Origin: Poa pratensis
Taxonomy: Eukaryota > Streptophyta > Magnoliopsida > Poales > Poaceae
Reading direction: 5' to 3'
DNA: 64,000 nt
Assembly (NCBI GenBank): GCA_947311845.1
Contig: CAMZMU010000107.1
Span: 39,106,588 to 39,170,587, forward strand
This document shows positions 24,045-35,430 of the stretch, piece after piece; position 1 is the stretch's first letter; every line of letters starts with the position of its first letter. The translations under genes were made by a program, and so were the position numbers. The notes below the pieces were generated by a model, which had not been told where the DNA came from, did not search any database, and saw nothing but the letters and a program-made list of their open reading frames with translations.

Positions 24045-25594
24045 TGATGATCCCGAAGAGCAAGTCTTGATGCCTGCACAAATAAACGGGATTTAGGTTG
24101 AGACTTCAAGTGCAGAGTGTGTAGTAAGTGGAAGACAGTTTTCCCCACGAGGGGTGACTCGAGGGTTTAATATCGAACTCTCGGGGAATCTGAAGTGGTA
24201 GATTCATCTTCTTATCCTTCTTTTGGTTACCTACAAAACAAGGTTAGATGTTTTGGTCCTCAACCTCACCTGTGGTTGTCAAGCACAAGGTGTAAGAATG
24301 ATATCAGGATAGTTATGCAATGCAAACAAGAAATAAATATGCAATGATGGTGGATGCAATGATAAATGATATTTTTGGGTTTTTGAATGATGTATGCAAG
24401 ATGAAAAGTATTTTTGTATTTTCGGATTTAATGATGGCTGAAAATAGAAAAGTGGTATATGGTGTTGGAAAGGTGTTTCTTATGATTAAAAATGGACTGG
24501 GGTTCATGGTTTCACAAATGCACTCTCTCTTTATAAAGTGGTAGACAATGGAACACACAAAGTTAACATATGAGATTGCAACACAGGGTTTGATAACAAG
24601 TTAATTAGATATATGGGCATCACGTCCTAACATAGAGGTCTTTTGGTTATTAACCTCTCTTATACTCCACCAAGATGCGAACTAAATCATAACACCTTAA
24701 TAATTAAGATAACTCAGAGTATAGCAATAAGTATCATGACATGAAGTGAAAATAAGAACATGCTAGATCTAGTCATGGAGTAGTGGCAATGGTCACGCCC
24801 ACATCCCCGGTAGCATGGTATTTTAGTTTATCCCTAGTGAGGTAACAAAGTAAGGTAAAGATACCAAAGTGATTCGCCGAACTTTCTCTCACGTTCACTG
24901 CACTAGCCGGCCACCCCGTTACTCCAACTAATGCACACGTTCCCACACACATGCTCTCATAAACATGCTTGATCAAAACAAGTAGACAAGAACGGGGTAC
25001 ATAATATGCATCTATACTCATAACTGAAACAAACATTGCAATCTTAAACATATATTAACTCATAAAGATCCACCACAAAGGTATTACAACGGTGACCGTA
25101 ATCATGTTCAGCAGCTCATACGGTGCTAATTAGTGAAGCTCAAGAGAGGAGAGATACATAAGTTACTTCCACAAACCCATAGTCCAGAGGTGGACTACTC
25201 CCTCTTCATCATGGAGACGGTGGAGAAGTCGATGGAGAAGATGGAGACCACGCCGGCAGCGCCCCGCCGGAGTTTTCCCCCTCTAATCTGCAGCTCCTGA
25301 TCTCCGTTTCGGTGTTTCTGTGTTTGTGCGGCGCTCCTTTTTCCGTAGTCCTTCCTTCCAAATATTGACGCCCGTAAATTTCCAGGTGATTTCGTTGACG
25401 TTTGGGTCCCTGAAACATTAAAATACAAAACTAGGCTTTTCTGCCTGTGCAGGGTTAATTCCATAAAAATAGGAAATCATTAAGATATTTCCAAAATCAT
25501 GATAAAACATTGATATAACCCTTATATGATGCAAATATGATTGGAATATAAGCAATTAAAGTGCAAAGTTCATGTATGCATTTTACATGCATCA
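24045..25594 (-). repeat. Element B 3' LTR
   Basis: On the forward strand it runs TGATGATCCCGAAGAG...ACATGCATCA and is followed by the reverse polypurine tract (25596-25610). Its body matches solo LTR C (40064-41793) in reverse, but lacks about 170 bases that C has near 40300-40470. Confidence 0.92.
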
Positions 25595-28010
25595 ACATCC
25601 CCAAGCTTAATCCATGCTCGTCCTCGAGTATGAAGATGATAAAACTAACATGGACTTTGCAATTTAATACTTAACAATGGATATCAAAGATGATTACTAT
25701 TGCTACATATAGTCAAATGATTAATTCTTCAAAGGAGTAGCAATATGCAAATAGTTTATGAAGTGATATCAAGTATTCAAGACAAGGATGTTCATTGATA
25801 GTTCACAAAGTGTAACATGGTAGCAAGTAATATGGAACACATGTATGCATAATGATAAGTAGAACATCCTACAATGGTCATAGAGTGTAGATGAAAATCT
25901 GAATATGATAGGTGTACACTTTGGAAAGATGTATATGTGAGTAGAGGTAAAGCATGCATAAGTTTCATCCAACTTCCAAACTCTTCTACTTAAGTTAATG
26001 ATTGCAATAAGGTATTCATTGGTGTCAAGCTCTCATTGCCCCTATCATAGCATCTTGAATTATTAAAGTTAAAGTGAAAGCAAATATGAGTAGTGTGCTT
26101 GATAAAGAATGGGTTGAATGTCTCATGCCCCTTGAATACAAGTACTTACACCATGTGTTACTCAACTTGGGAAACAAAGCAAGTTCAATTAAATATCATT
26201 GTAAGCATAATAGTATCATCAAGAGCGTCAACTGGGGTACCTCTTGTCCCAAGATATGGAACAAACCCATATCAAAATGACAAGACAAACAAACAAAATG
26301 AACAATCTCAACACCGTTTTTATTTACCATTTGGAATAGTTTTTTATTGCAAGGTGTATCACAGAAGGTTCACCATAGTATGTAAGTAAATTTCCACCAT
26401 GAATGATGCATGGCTTAGATTAGCGGCCCAGGCGTCTCTCTAACCATTTACACAAACTCATTTAAACTCACTCTATTTCCACATTTATTTCAACATGATA
26501 AGCATCCATAGACAAAAGCACATGATATCAACTAAATGAGATGAAGAGCGTGTTGAAAGCTTGCCATGTGACAGCACATATGGGCTAACTTCCAACCCAA
26601 AACATTCATCAAGCCACAAACATCATAATCTTAATCACAATGGGTCAAGTTTTATTATGCAAATAAAAGAACATTGTGCATCAAGTTCGTGAGAGCTATA
26701 TAACCAATTTTTTCCATTGCAATCAATAACATAAAATTTTCATTCAGAGGTAAGATAACACAAACAACATGTTAAACATACTCGGAATAGCATAAAGCCA
26801 ATAGGTAGATATGGTGGACTCACTGGAATAACTTTGGTTGAAGGTGTTGGAAACAAGTTTTTGCTTGTTGGAGTTTTTGGGCTAGCAAAAGGGAGAAAGT
26901 TGACCATCTATATGCATGCATGAGTGTCCATAGAACTAACTAATTCATGTTAAACCAAGTAAAATAACAATCAGCACCAAAACATGAATAAGTGATAGCT
27001 CTACAAAAAGAATTTGCAAAATATTACTCATAAACAAGCTCTTGAATCATGCAACTATATGTATCATTAAAAATCAAGTCAAACATCCCTTTTCCCAATC
27101 TTATGAAAGCATCCAACATATTTCAACCCATATTTCCAGTAGCTCTCTCATATATAATTGATAGTGTGGTGGTCTCTCAAGACTCAAACAAAAACAAAAA
27201 CGACGTTCCAAGTTTATGCGAGAAAGTGTTTCGATCGAAAAACAGAAGTTGGACGTGTGCAAACCGAGAGTGTGTAAGTCCAGTGGGGTTGTCTTCACAT
27301 CCCCAAGCTTATGGTCTTCACCATCCTTGGATAGCTCTTGGTGCATCTCCTCCAATCCCTGTGAAAAAACTTCAAAACACCGTTTCTCCCATCTCTTTTC
27401 TGTGGGGTGCATTAATAGTGATAAACAAATAGGTTCCTTGCTGCATATAATCCTTGAACAAAAATTCATATGACATATCCAGAAAGTGTATAATGTTGTA
27501 TGCCTACTCATAAACTCAATTGGATAAAAAAGATTCAACTTAAAAGCTCAAACATGCATCAAACAAAATGGGACAGAATCTGTCCAGAAAAACAGCAGCA
27601 GAAAAACGTATTTTTCTACCCTACCAAACTTTCTCGAAAAATTTCGAAAAAATTCATGCATACAGAGGATGAAAATTTGCAACTACAGTTCAAATATGAG
27701 CTCATTCGGAGTTACATAATAAGAATTAAAAATCATACCGTGTACTGACTCGTGCAGGGATAAAATCTCCGAACTCAATAAGCAACTTTTCAAACCAAAA
27801 AGGGTAAAACTTGGCACTTTATTAAAAACTCCATAACCTAACTAGACACAAAATCTCTTGTTACAGCAAGAGGACACAAAGAAAAATCACACACAAAATA
27901 ACCTGGGTTGCCTCCCGCAAAGCGCTTTCTTTATAGCCATATAGCTAGGCTTCTTACTTGTTGTTTATCGAAGATGAAGCTCATGAGGGAGCTTAAACTT
28001 TGATGTTCCC
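25595..28010 (-). other. Element B 3' non-coding block
   Basis: Runs from the ORF stop to the polypurine tract. It is shared with D (14851-17277) and H (43144-45512) and contains no credible gene. A polypurine-like motif lies at 27298-27312, at the same relative place as in D and H. Confidence 0.8.
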
Positions 28011-29468
28011 CTATTTCTTGGGAAGTGTTCCATGCATAATACCAGGGTCCCATGTTGCTCTCAAACCGATCAAAATAATAGTCAAGTTGAAACCTGGTTG
28101 AGAGAAAAATAGAACACAAAAGTAATAACAACGAAGTCTAACTTTCTTTCTATGCATTGGCATTTTGTATATGAATGAAGTTTTCCAATGCATATTAACA
28201 AAAGTTACTTGCAGCCCATAATTATTAGTAGCATAAAGAGGGTTCTCATAACCTCCTCTCTCATAATAGTTGCAAGTAGTAGAAGTGTATTTAATCACGT
28301 AACCAATAGAATCTTCCAACTTAGATAATTTGGGAACATAAAGAAAGTCATTAAATTTATTTTGGAATTTATTAGCATGCTTCCCTCTTTCAAAATAGTT
28401 GTTAAGATCAATATCAAGTTTAATATCATGGTTGCAACAAAGATTTGGAACTAAAGATAATTGCAAACCACATAAGTATTTCTCAACATAAGCAAATTTA
28501 TCCTCTATGGTGTTATTAGGAGAATTCAAGAACAAAGTGGGACTCTCATGGGTGAGAGTATTGTCACAAACAGCAATTATATCATTTTTATCCTCACATA
28601 GAGAAGTAACAACTTCCAAACATGTAGGATTATCAATAGGCATAGGACCATCATCTAAAGCATTATCATATAGCTCATTTAAGCAACACTCCTCATTATC
28701 AATGAGTTTACTAGTTGCATTATTAGTTTCATCATAATAGCATGTGTTATCATATAGGACCATAGAATTTTCAGTTTCACACTCATCATAACATGGGTTC
28801 TCATAAATAACAAAGGATTTTTGAGTTTGAGTGTTACTATCATTTGTTGAAGGTGAAGTTGGGAGATCCAACTCTTCATTCTCCAGTTGTTCATCTTTTT
28901 CAGCATCTTCTTGAGATTGCATGGGCATCCCCAAGCTTAGGTTTTTATCCTCTTCTTCACATTCTTCCTCTTCCAAGCTTATGTGTTCATCATCTTTTTC
29001 CTGCAAAATATTAGTATCTTCCATGGCAGCAAGAATCCTTTCTTTAACATAAGCATTATCACTAAATTCCTTTTTGCAAAATTGGAGAAGAATAGAAATT
29101 TGTCCTTTCATTACACGAGCTTCATGACTAGTTGCAAGAAATTTATTAATAAGAGAGCCTATCTCATGGGCTCCAACATAAGCAATATATTTCTCAACTT
29201 GTTCTATATCAGGGCATGAAAATTTATCTTCACGATAACAAGCAATTATAGGATCATTATTATACTTGCATTGATAGTGGGAATGTTTAACAACTCTTCT
29301 ATTGCAACAAGTTATACCATGTAACTCACAAAACTGAATAGCTATTCTGTGAAGAGCTTCAAGCAATTTACTCATTCTTTTTCCCTCTTCGGTTGATTCA
29401 TATTCAAAGTAGGCTTGCATAGTTTTCACATAACCATTAGGCATAGAGATTCTAGAAAGTTTCTCCAT
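28011..29468 (-). CDS. Acidic 485-residue ORF of element B, function unknown
   Basis: An unbroken frame starts MEKLSRISMPNGYV about 260 bases after the primer site, where gag normally lies. Residues 1-150 are mixed helical. A Cys/His-rich stretch near 47-86 (a CC pair, HSHYQC, later single cysteines) might bind metal but does not fit the CCHC gag knuckle. Residues about 160-240 are strongly acidic and Ser/Thr-rich. The C-terminal half is repeated in H (NLCCNHDIKLDIDLNNYFER and a KMPMHRKKVRLRC tail); only the tail is seen in D. A polypurine-like motif inside the frame (28926-28940) is read as LSLGM. No protease, reverse transcriptase, RNase H, integrase or clear gag domain is seen. It could be a diverged gag or an accessory protein; I do not assign a role. 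Confidence 0.7.
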   Translation of the reverse strand: MEKLSRISMPNGYVKTMQAYFEYESTEEGKRMSKLLEALHRIAIQFCELHGITCCNRRVVKHSHYQCKYNNDPIIACYREDKFSCPDIEQVEKYIAYVGAHEIGSLINKFLATSHEARVMKGQISILLQFCKKEFSDNAYVKERILAAMEDTNILQEKDDEHISLEEEECEEEDKNLSLGMPMQSQEDAEKDEQLENEELDLPTSPSTNDSNTQTQKSFVIYENPCYDECETENSMVLYDNTCYYDETNNATSKLIDNEECCLNELYDNALDDGPMPIDNPTCLEVVTSLCEDKNDIIAVCDNTLTHESPTLFLNSPNNTIEDKFAYVEKYLCGLQLSLVPNLCCNHDIKLDIDLNNYFERGKHANKFQNKFNDFLYVPKLSKLEDSIGYVIKYTSTTCNYYERGGYENPLYATNNYGLQVTFVNMHWKTSFIYKMPMHRKKVRLRCYYFCVLFFSQPGFNLTIILIGLRATWDPGIMHGTLPKK

Positions 29469-29745
29469 ACTTTAACACACATGTTAAAAACAACACTAGT
29501 TTTTATGGGTTTTTTTAATTTTTTATGCAAAACTGAAATAAATATGATATGATATGCAATGACACTAACAAAACAAATAAATTGCTTTGTAAGTAAAGAT
29601 GGATAAGATGGTGCTCACGTAGAAGCAACCTCCCCAAGCTTAGGTGTTAGCACAAGTTGGTGACGTTGACTTTGTTGTGAGATGAATGCGATGATGCACA
29701 CCCTTGGATAAATCTCTCAGCTACGATTCCCCAGCAACGGCGCCA
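29469..29745 (-). other. Element B leader and primer-binding site
   Basis: The primer site is 29728-29745; on the reverse strand it reads TGGCGCCGTTGCTGGGGA, one mismatch from the tRNA-Asp complement. The leader holds a polypurine-like motif (29629-29643, ending GGGGAGG) and an AT-rich stretch before the ORF start. Confidence 0.85.
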
Positions 29746-29755
29746 GAAAACGTCT

Positions 29756-31306
29756 TGATGATCCCGAAGAGCAAGTCTTGATGCCTGCACAAATAAACGG
29801 GATTTAGGTTGAGACTCCAAGTGCAGAGTGTGTAGTAAGTGGAAGACAGTTTTCCCCACGAGGGGTGACTCGAGGGTTTAATATCGAACTCTCGGGAATC
29901 TGAAGTGGTAGATTTATCTTCTTATCCTTCTTTTGGTTACCTACAAAACAAGGTTAGATGTTTTGGTCCTCAACCTCACCTGTGGTTGTCAAGCACAAGG
30001 TGTAAGAATGATATCAGGATAGTTATGCAATGCAAAAAAGAAATAAATATGCAATGATGGTGGATGCAATGATAAATGATATTTTTGGGTTTTTGAATGA
30101 TGTATGCAAGATGAAAAGTATTTTTGTATTTTCGGATTTAATGATGGCTGAAAATAGAAAAGTGGTATATGGTGTTGGAAAGGTGTTTCTTATGATTAAA
30201 AATGGACTGGGGTTAATGGTTTCACAAATGCACTCTCTCTTTATAAAGTGGTAGACAATGGAACACACAAAGTTAACATATGAGATTGCAACACAGGGTT
30301 TGATAACAAGTTACTTAGATATATGGGCATCACGTCCTAACATAGAGGTCTTTTGGTTATTAACCTCTCTTATACTCCACCAAGATGCGAACTAAATCAT
30401 AACACCTTAGTAATTAAGATAACTCAGAGTATAGCAATAAGTATCATGACATGAAGTGAAAAATAAGAACATGCTAGATCTAGTCATGGAGTAGTGGAAA
30501 TGGTCACGCCCACATCCCCGGTAGCATGGTATTTTAGCTTATCCCTAGTGAGGTAACAAAGTAAGGTAAAGATACCAAAGTGGATCGCAGAACTTTCTCT
30601 CACGTTCACTGCACTAGCCGCCCCCCGTTACTCCAACTAATGCACACGTTCCCCCACACACGCTCTCATAAACATGCTTGATCAAAACAAGTAGACAAGA
30701 ACGGGGTACATAATATGCATCTATACTCATAACTGAAACAAACATTGCAATCTCAAACATATATTAACTCATAAAGATCCACCACAAAGGTATTACAACG
30801 GTGACCGTAATCATATTCAGCAGCTCATACGGCGCTAATTAGTGAAGCTCAAGAGAGGAGAGATACATAAGTTACTTCCACAAACCCATAGTCCAGAGGT
30901 GGACTACTCCCTCTTCATCATGGAGACGGTGGAGAAGTCGATGGAGAAGATGGAGACCACGCTGGCAGCGCCCCGCCGGAGTTTTCCCCCTCCAATCTGC
31001 AGCTCCTGATCTCCGTTTCGGTGTTTCTGTGTTTGTGCGGCGCTCCTTTTTCCGTAGTCCTTCTTCCTTCCAAATATTGACGCCCGTAAATTTCCAGGTG
31101 ATTTCGTTGACGTTTGGGTCCCTGAAACATTAAAATACAAAACTAGGGTTTTCTGCCTGTGCAGGGTTAATTCCATAAAAATAGGAAATCATTAAGATAT
31201 TTCCAAAATCATGATAAAACATTGATATAACCCTTATATGATGCAAATATGATTGGAATATAAGCAATTAAAGTGCAAAGTTCATGTATGCATTTTACAT
31301 GCATCA
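29756..31306 (-). repeat. Element B 5' LTR
   Basis: Near-identical partner of 24045-25594. A few single-base differences (for example in the A-run near 30036) and one short indel near 31069 separate them. Confidence 0.93.
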
Positions 31307-31311
31307 GGTAC

Positions 31312-33432
31312 TTGTATAGCAAATACAACGTATGCAAGAGGAAAACCTCCGATACACGTGTAGAGATACGAACGGAAAAATAGTTCCTGGTCTTGTCTCT
31401 GAGACTAGCCTATCTTGTTGCTCGATGATCATGTTTTCCTGATCATGGACTTTGTATAAGTCATTCAACTATAGGAGTGGATTATCGGAATGATAGTCGC
31501 ACTGAACCGACCCACCGTATGATCTTGCTATGAGACAAATCGTCGACGATGAAATAGCGATTGATCATCTATTTAGTTATCGTTAGCTAGATCCCTATGC
31601 TATGAGAATATCTTGTGACCGCTTATTCGACATTCGAGCTTTGATTTCCATCAAACGTCTTGCAGTAACATGGGACTATGATAGGTGGCTTTTGGGCTTG
31701 AACTAGAATATGTATTGGAACAGAGATCGTTCAAGAATGGCACTTACTCCTCCAAACGATGGAGAGATACATCCTCTAGGCCATCTCAAGTATTGTTGTT
31801 GTCACCCAATCGTCTGGCCAGACACAAGCATGATTTATCACGGGACAACATAAATACGGAATGAGAAAAGAGAATGATATTGGTACGAGAATAATATGTG
31901 TTATGATCAAAGGGTTTGATCACACTAGAGCACATTGTCTCAATCTCGAGATATCATTGGTATCGTGTACGTAAGGGGATTAAGCGTAATGAGTAACGCA
32001 CAGGTTCTGTTGTTCATTCACAACACAAGGGTGCCAGTACGAATGCCTAACCCACTGCTGGTTATTGTTTGGTAAGCTCCCAAACAATACTTTTTGATTG
32101 CTGAAACTTTCGGGTCACGCGCTTAAGCTGTAGGTCAATCTTTGATTGAGAGTAAAGATGTACTTTTTGTGGGAATGAGATTGTGTCGGAGTAGCTCCGA
32201 TGTCACTGGGATTTATTCCGGTGAATTATAAGTTAGAGAGAATGCGGACATCTAATGTCCCGGGATGATAGGAATGGTTTCTATCATCAGCGGATTTAAT
32301 CCGAGTGCTTGTAAAGAAGGAAATATTGTTCCGATGTTTTTGTCGGCGGATACTAGGTATCCCGGTTCATATAAATATGAGTTATATGATATAAGTAATT
32401 GATTCCGGGAATTTTCCGTAAAAGGAAATATTCATTTAGGAATTAATTAGACGAAACGATTAATTATTAATTTAACTAATAAAAGGAATAATATTATTAG
32501 GCCCACCAAGGTCGTGGTGGGCCAAGGTGCCGTAGAGGGGGAAGTTCCCCCCATGGCCGAAACCCTAATGGGTCACGTGGCCCATGGGGGGGACGGCGGC
32601 ATGAGGCGGTGGGAGGGGGGAAGTCCCCCTCCAATCCGAGTTGGAGGTGGGGGAGGTCTCCCCCCTTCCTTCTAGGGTGAGGCGGTTTGGGGGGGAAGGA
32701 GTCCAACTCCTCCACCCAATCCGAGTTGGGGTGGGGGAGGGTCTCCTCCCCCTCCTTCCTTGTGTGGTTTGGCAGGTTTGGGAGGGAGGAGTCTACTCCT
32801 CCTCCCAATCCGAGTTGGGGAAGGGGAGGGACTCCTCCCTCCCTTCCTTGGCCGGCCGGCCCAAAGGGGAAGGGCTCGGCCCCTTCCCCAAGTACCTCCA
32901 CCCCTTGGCCTCCTTTATAAGCAACCCCAAGCCCCTAGGGTTTTACACAATAGACAAGCAATTGCAAGTTCTCTCTCTCTTGTAGATCTCATGTGTTGAG
33001 AATTAGACGTCTCTAATCTTCTCATATAGATCTAATCTAGTTGATTAGATCTACCACCTAAACTACGCCGCAAGGCTGACTCTCTTCACCACGTGCTAGT
33101 AGCTAGGCGGTGAACGCACGGGGTGGGTTGACACGGTGTATGTGTGGATACCGCTAGAGCGGGATTTGCGCAAGTAAGTTCCTTGGACAACGGAACAACT
33201 TCATCAAGGTCTACATCAACGACGACGTACGGCAACAATCTCACCTCCCGGCGTGGACGTGAGATTCTTCATCAGGCTTCACCGACATCTACTTCGACAA
33301 ACACAAGATCTTCCGCAAGCGTGTTTGTAAGTATTCTGGATCATCGCATTATGGGGTGCAACGTACCTTCATAGAATAGATCTTGGCGGTAAGGTTACGG
33401 ATAAATTTTAAAGTTTTCCCCGCAACCCAATA
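31312..33432 (+). repeat. Element J 5' LTR, main piece
   Basis: Continues from 24044. It includes a GC-rich block (32510-32900) in which ACTCCTCC-type units and their reverse complements recur, a TATA box at 32916, and a (CT)n run followed by GTAGATCTCATGTG. It ends CAACCCAATA at the primer site. It has about 110 bases in the GC-rich block that the 3' LTR lacks. ORFs here reflect composition. Confidence 0.9.
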
Positions 33433-33433
33433 G

Positions 33434-33445
33434 TGGTATCAGAGC
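33434..33445 (+). other. Primer-binding site of J (initiator tRNA-Met)
   Basis: TGGTATCAGAGC, the standard plant Copia complement to initiator tRNA-Met, one base after the LTR end. Confidence 0.95.
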
Positions 33446-34796
33446 CGATCTATGCGTTGGTATGATTTGATCTAGAGCACCAGTTGGTGTGAGCATTGCA
33501 TGGTTCTTGCATTAAGTTTATTTTAGTTGCTTCCCAAGAAGTTGTGCATCATATTCCATGGCAGTATTGGCAAGATCTTTACGAACTTCTGGCTATCCGC
33601 GGACCTTCCGGCTGCTCCTAGTATGCTTGTTGGCGCCAACGATGTGCTTCAGTAGCTTCGGGTCTATACCCTTAGTTGTGGACGTTGATGTATATACGGA
33701 CTGGGCCTGAGGGTTGGACGCCTCACGGGGGTCACGCGCACATGTGATCGTTTAGATTGGGGTTCTGCAACGTTTTCGTAATGTTGGGATCTCAATCACC
33801 CCGCAATGTTAATCTAGCAACTAGCCTAAACGTGCTTCAATACGTAGGTAGTGACGGTAATTCCGTAGAGCCTACAAAGCCACGTAAAACTTGCAAACAA
33901 AGCGTTAGATACGTCTAACTTGGTTTTGCAGGATTGTGTGCATGTGTTTTGGTATAGCTATTTTGTTACGGTGTCTTAACATGATGGTGGGAGCCAAAAC
34001 AATTGATCGAGTTCGTCATCGACAATCAAGCGAAGAAGAGTTCGTCGTGGAGACCGGGAGGAGGCGCCGGCATTGCGTCGGCGACGTGTACTTGGCGAGT
34101 TTTCGGATATGGTAATTTTCCTTCGGGAATTTTGCCGTGACCGGGAACAATGAAGATGGTGATCCTCAAGGACGAGCGCCAAGGACTTCCGAGAAATAAC
34201 AAAGGCTATACCAAAGCACATGAATTATTATTAATTGCCTGTGATGTTTATCCTTTGTTGTTTGCACCTTGATTGCGCAGTAGTCGTTTATTAGGGTGAA
34301 TCCTCATACAAAATCAAGGAGATCGTGTTCTTACCAACCGTGGCACCGTCAAACCGGATGCTTGTTGCCGTACGACCTGTATCCAGGAGTAATGTGTACC
34401 AAGGGTTCGGGAGGCGGGCGCGAACAGTTCCAGCAGCCAGTGTCGGTTGGTTGTCTTGACGTCCAAGCATAACACAACCATGAGTTCGGAACACATCCGT
34501 CGAAAGACGAACAGGAGTTGTAGCTGCTGCAACTAGCATAGTGCTTACCGGTTGGCCGACGGACATGACATGTATCCATGCTTGCTTCGTAGGGCAATCG
34601 GGTCCTGAATCACTTAGTGCCAATCATGAGGATTATTGGACTTAGTGGGAGCATATCTTAGATTCATGTTTGATTGAATTAAAGTAGTGCATTAAAATTA
34701 GTAATAAACTAGAAGTCTAAATAAACTTGTTTTGTTGTAGAAGATGGATCCCGTTGAATATGTGCATAAAGATTAGTTGTTAAAATAGTTAACTGT
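33446..34796 (+). other. Element J leader, with an antisense reading frame
   Basis: The long leader has no forward gene. On the reverse strand, 34623-34291 stays open for 110 codons in a locally GC-richer patch, and a second overlapping reverse frame is also open. I recognise no domain and treat it as unproven. Confidence 0.5.
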
Positions 34797-35430
34797 GGGA
34801 AGCGTGATCTTTACGGATTGGCTTCACGGGCTGAGAGAAAATCTCAGTAGACGCGATTAGAGCATATTCTGGATACAATTGTTCCAGAAGTAGAAGAAGA
34901 ATATTCTCCTATGGAGAAACATGAGTATGAAGTGAGTATGGTTATGCTAGACAGGATGTGTCCCAAGCTTAGCGACAGTTATCCATACTATCGCCCCTTC
35001 CGTCTTATGGAAGTTTGAAAGCTCGGTTCATGTGCCAGTTATGTCTTGCTAAACGACAAACTCAATGGGAACTTAGATCTTGCAAACTATCAAGCGAAAG
35101 CTTGATGAGGGAGCACAAGGTTAAGTTCTGCAAAATACTCAGGAAGCTTGAGGATATTGGGCAACCAATTCCAGGAAATCAAGTTGTTGACACACTTCCA
35201 AGATACTACCATAATTATACTACGCCTATGTGGCGTGTTATGAATTGATGGGAGTAGAGAAGATAGTCAAGGAAATCTTCAAAATGCTCTTATCAGCAGA
35301 GATGGATATCTATGTGCATCACTTGATGACTACAACCATCTTGCAAGACAAGTGGCAAATCCACAAAAGGTATAAGAGTTATACACAGATTATTGACATA
35401 ATCTCGACTCGAATATATTTTGGTATTTAA
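34797..35430 (+). pseudogene. Decayed Copia gag of element J
   Basis: Broken frames read FTDWLHGLRENL, then, after a shift, an LDTIVPEVEEEYSPMEKHEY-like stretch. From 35015 the frame has SLMREHKVKFCKILRKLEDIG and VVDTLP. The order matches the UBN2-type gag of BARE/Angela elements. Multiple stops and frameshifts interrupt it. No zinc knuckle and no pol follow. Confidence 0.65.

Larger units (their letters stand above)
24045..31306 (-). mobile_element. Element B: complete non-autonomous Gypsy-like retrotransposon
   Basis: The TSD GGTAC lies at 24040-24044 and 31307-31311. The LTRs (24045-25594 and 29756-31306; 1550 and 1551 bases) start TGATGCATG and end GGGATCATCA on the reverse strand. They differ only at scattered sites, so insertion was fairly recent. 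The primer site is at 29728-29745 and the polypurine tract beside 25595. The 4.2-kb interior encodes one 485-codon ORF and no pol. It is the only element of the B/D/H group here with an unbroken ORF. Confidence 0.94.

Noticed and set aside
32497..33000. Pro/Gly-rich open frames on both strands (also 39514-39978)
   Set aside because: They are created by repeated ACTCCTCC-type units in the J LTR and present in both copies with frame-breaking differences.
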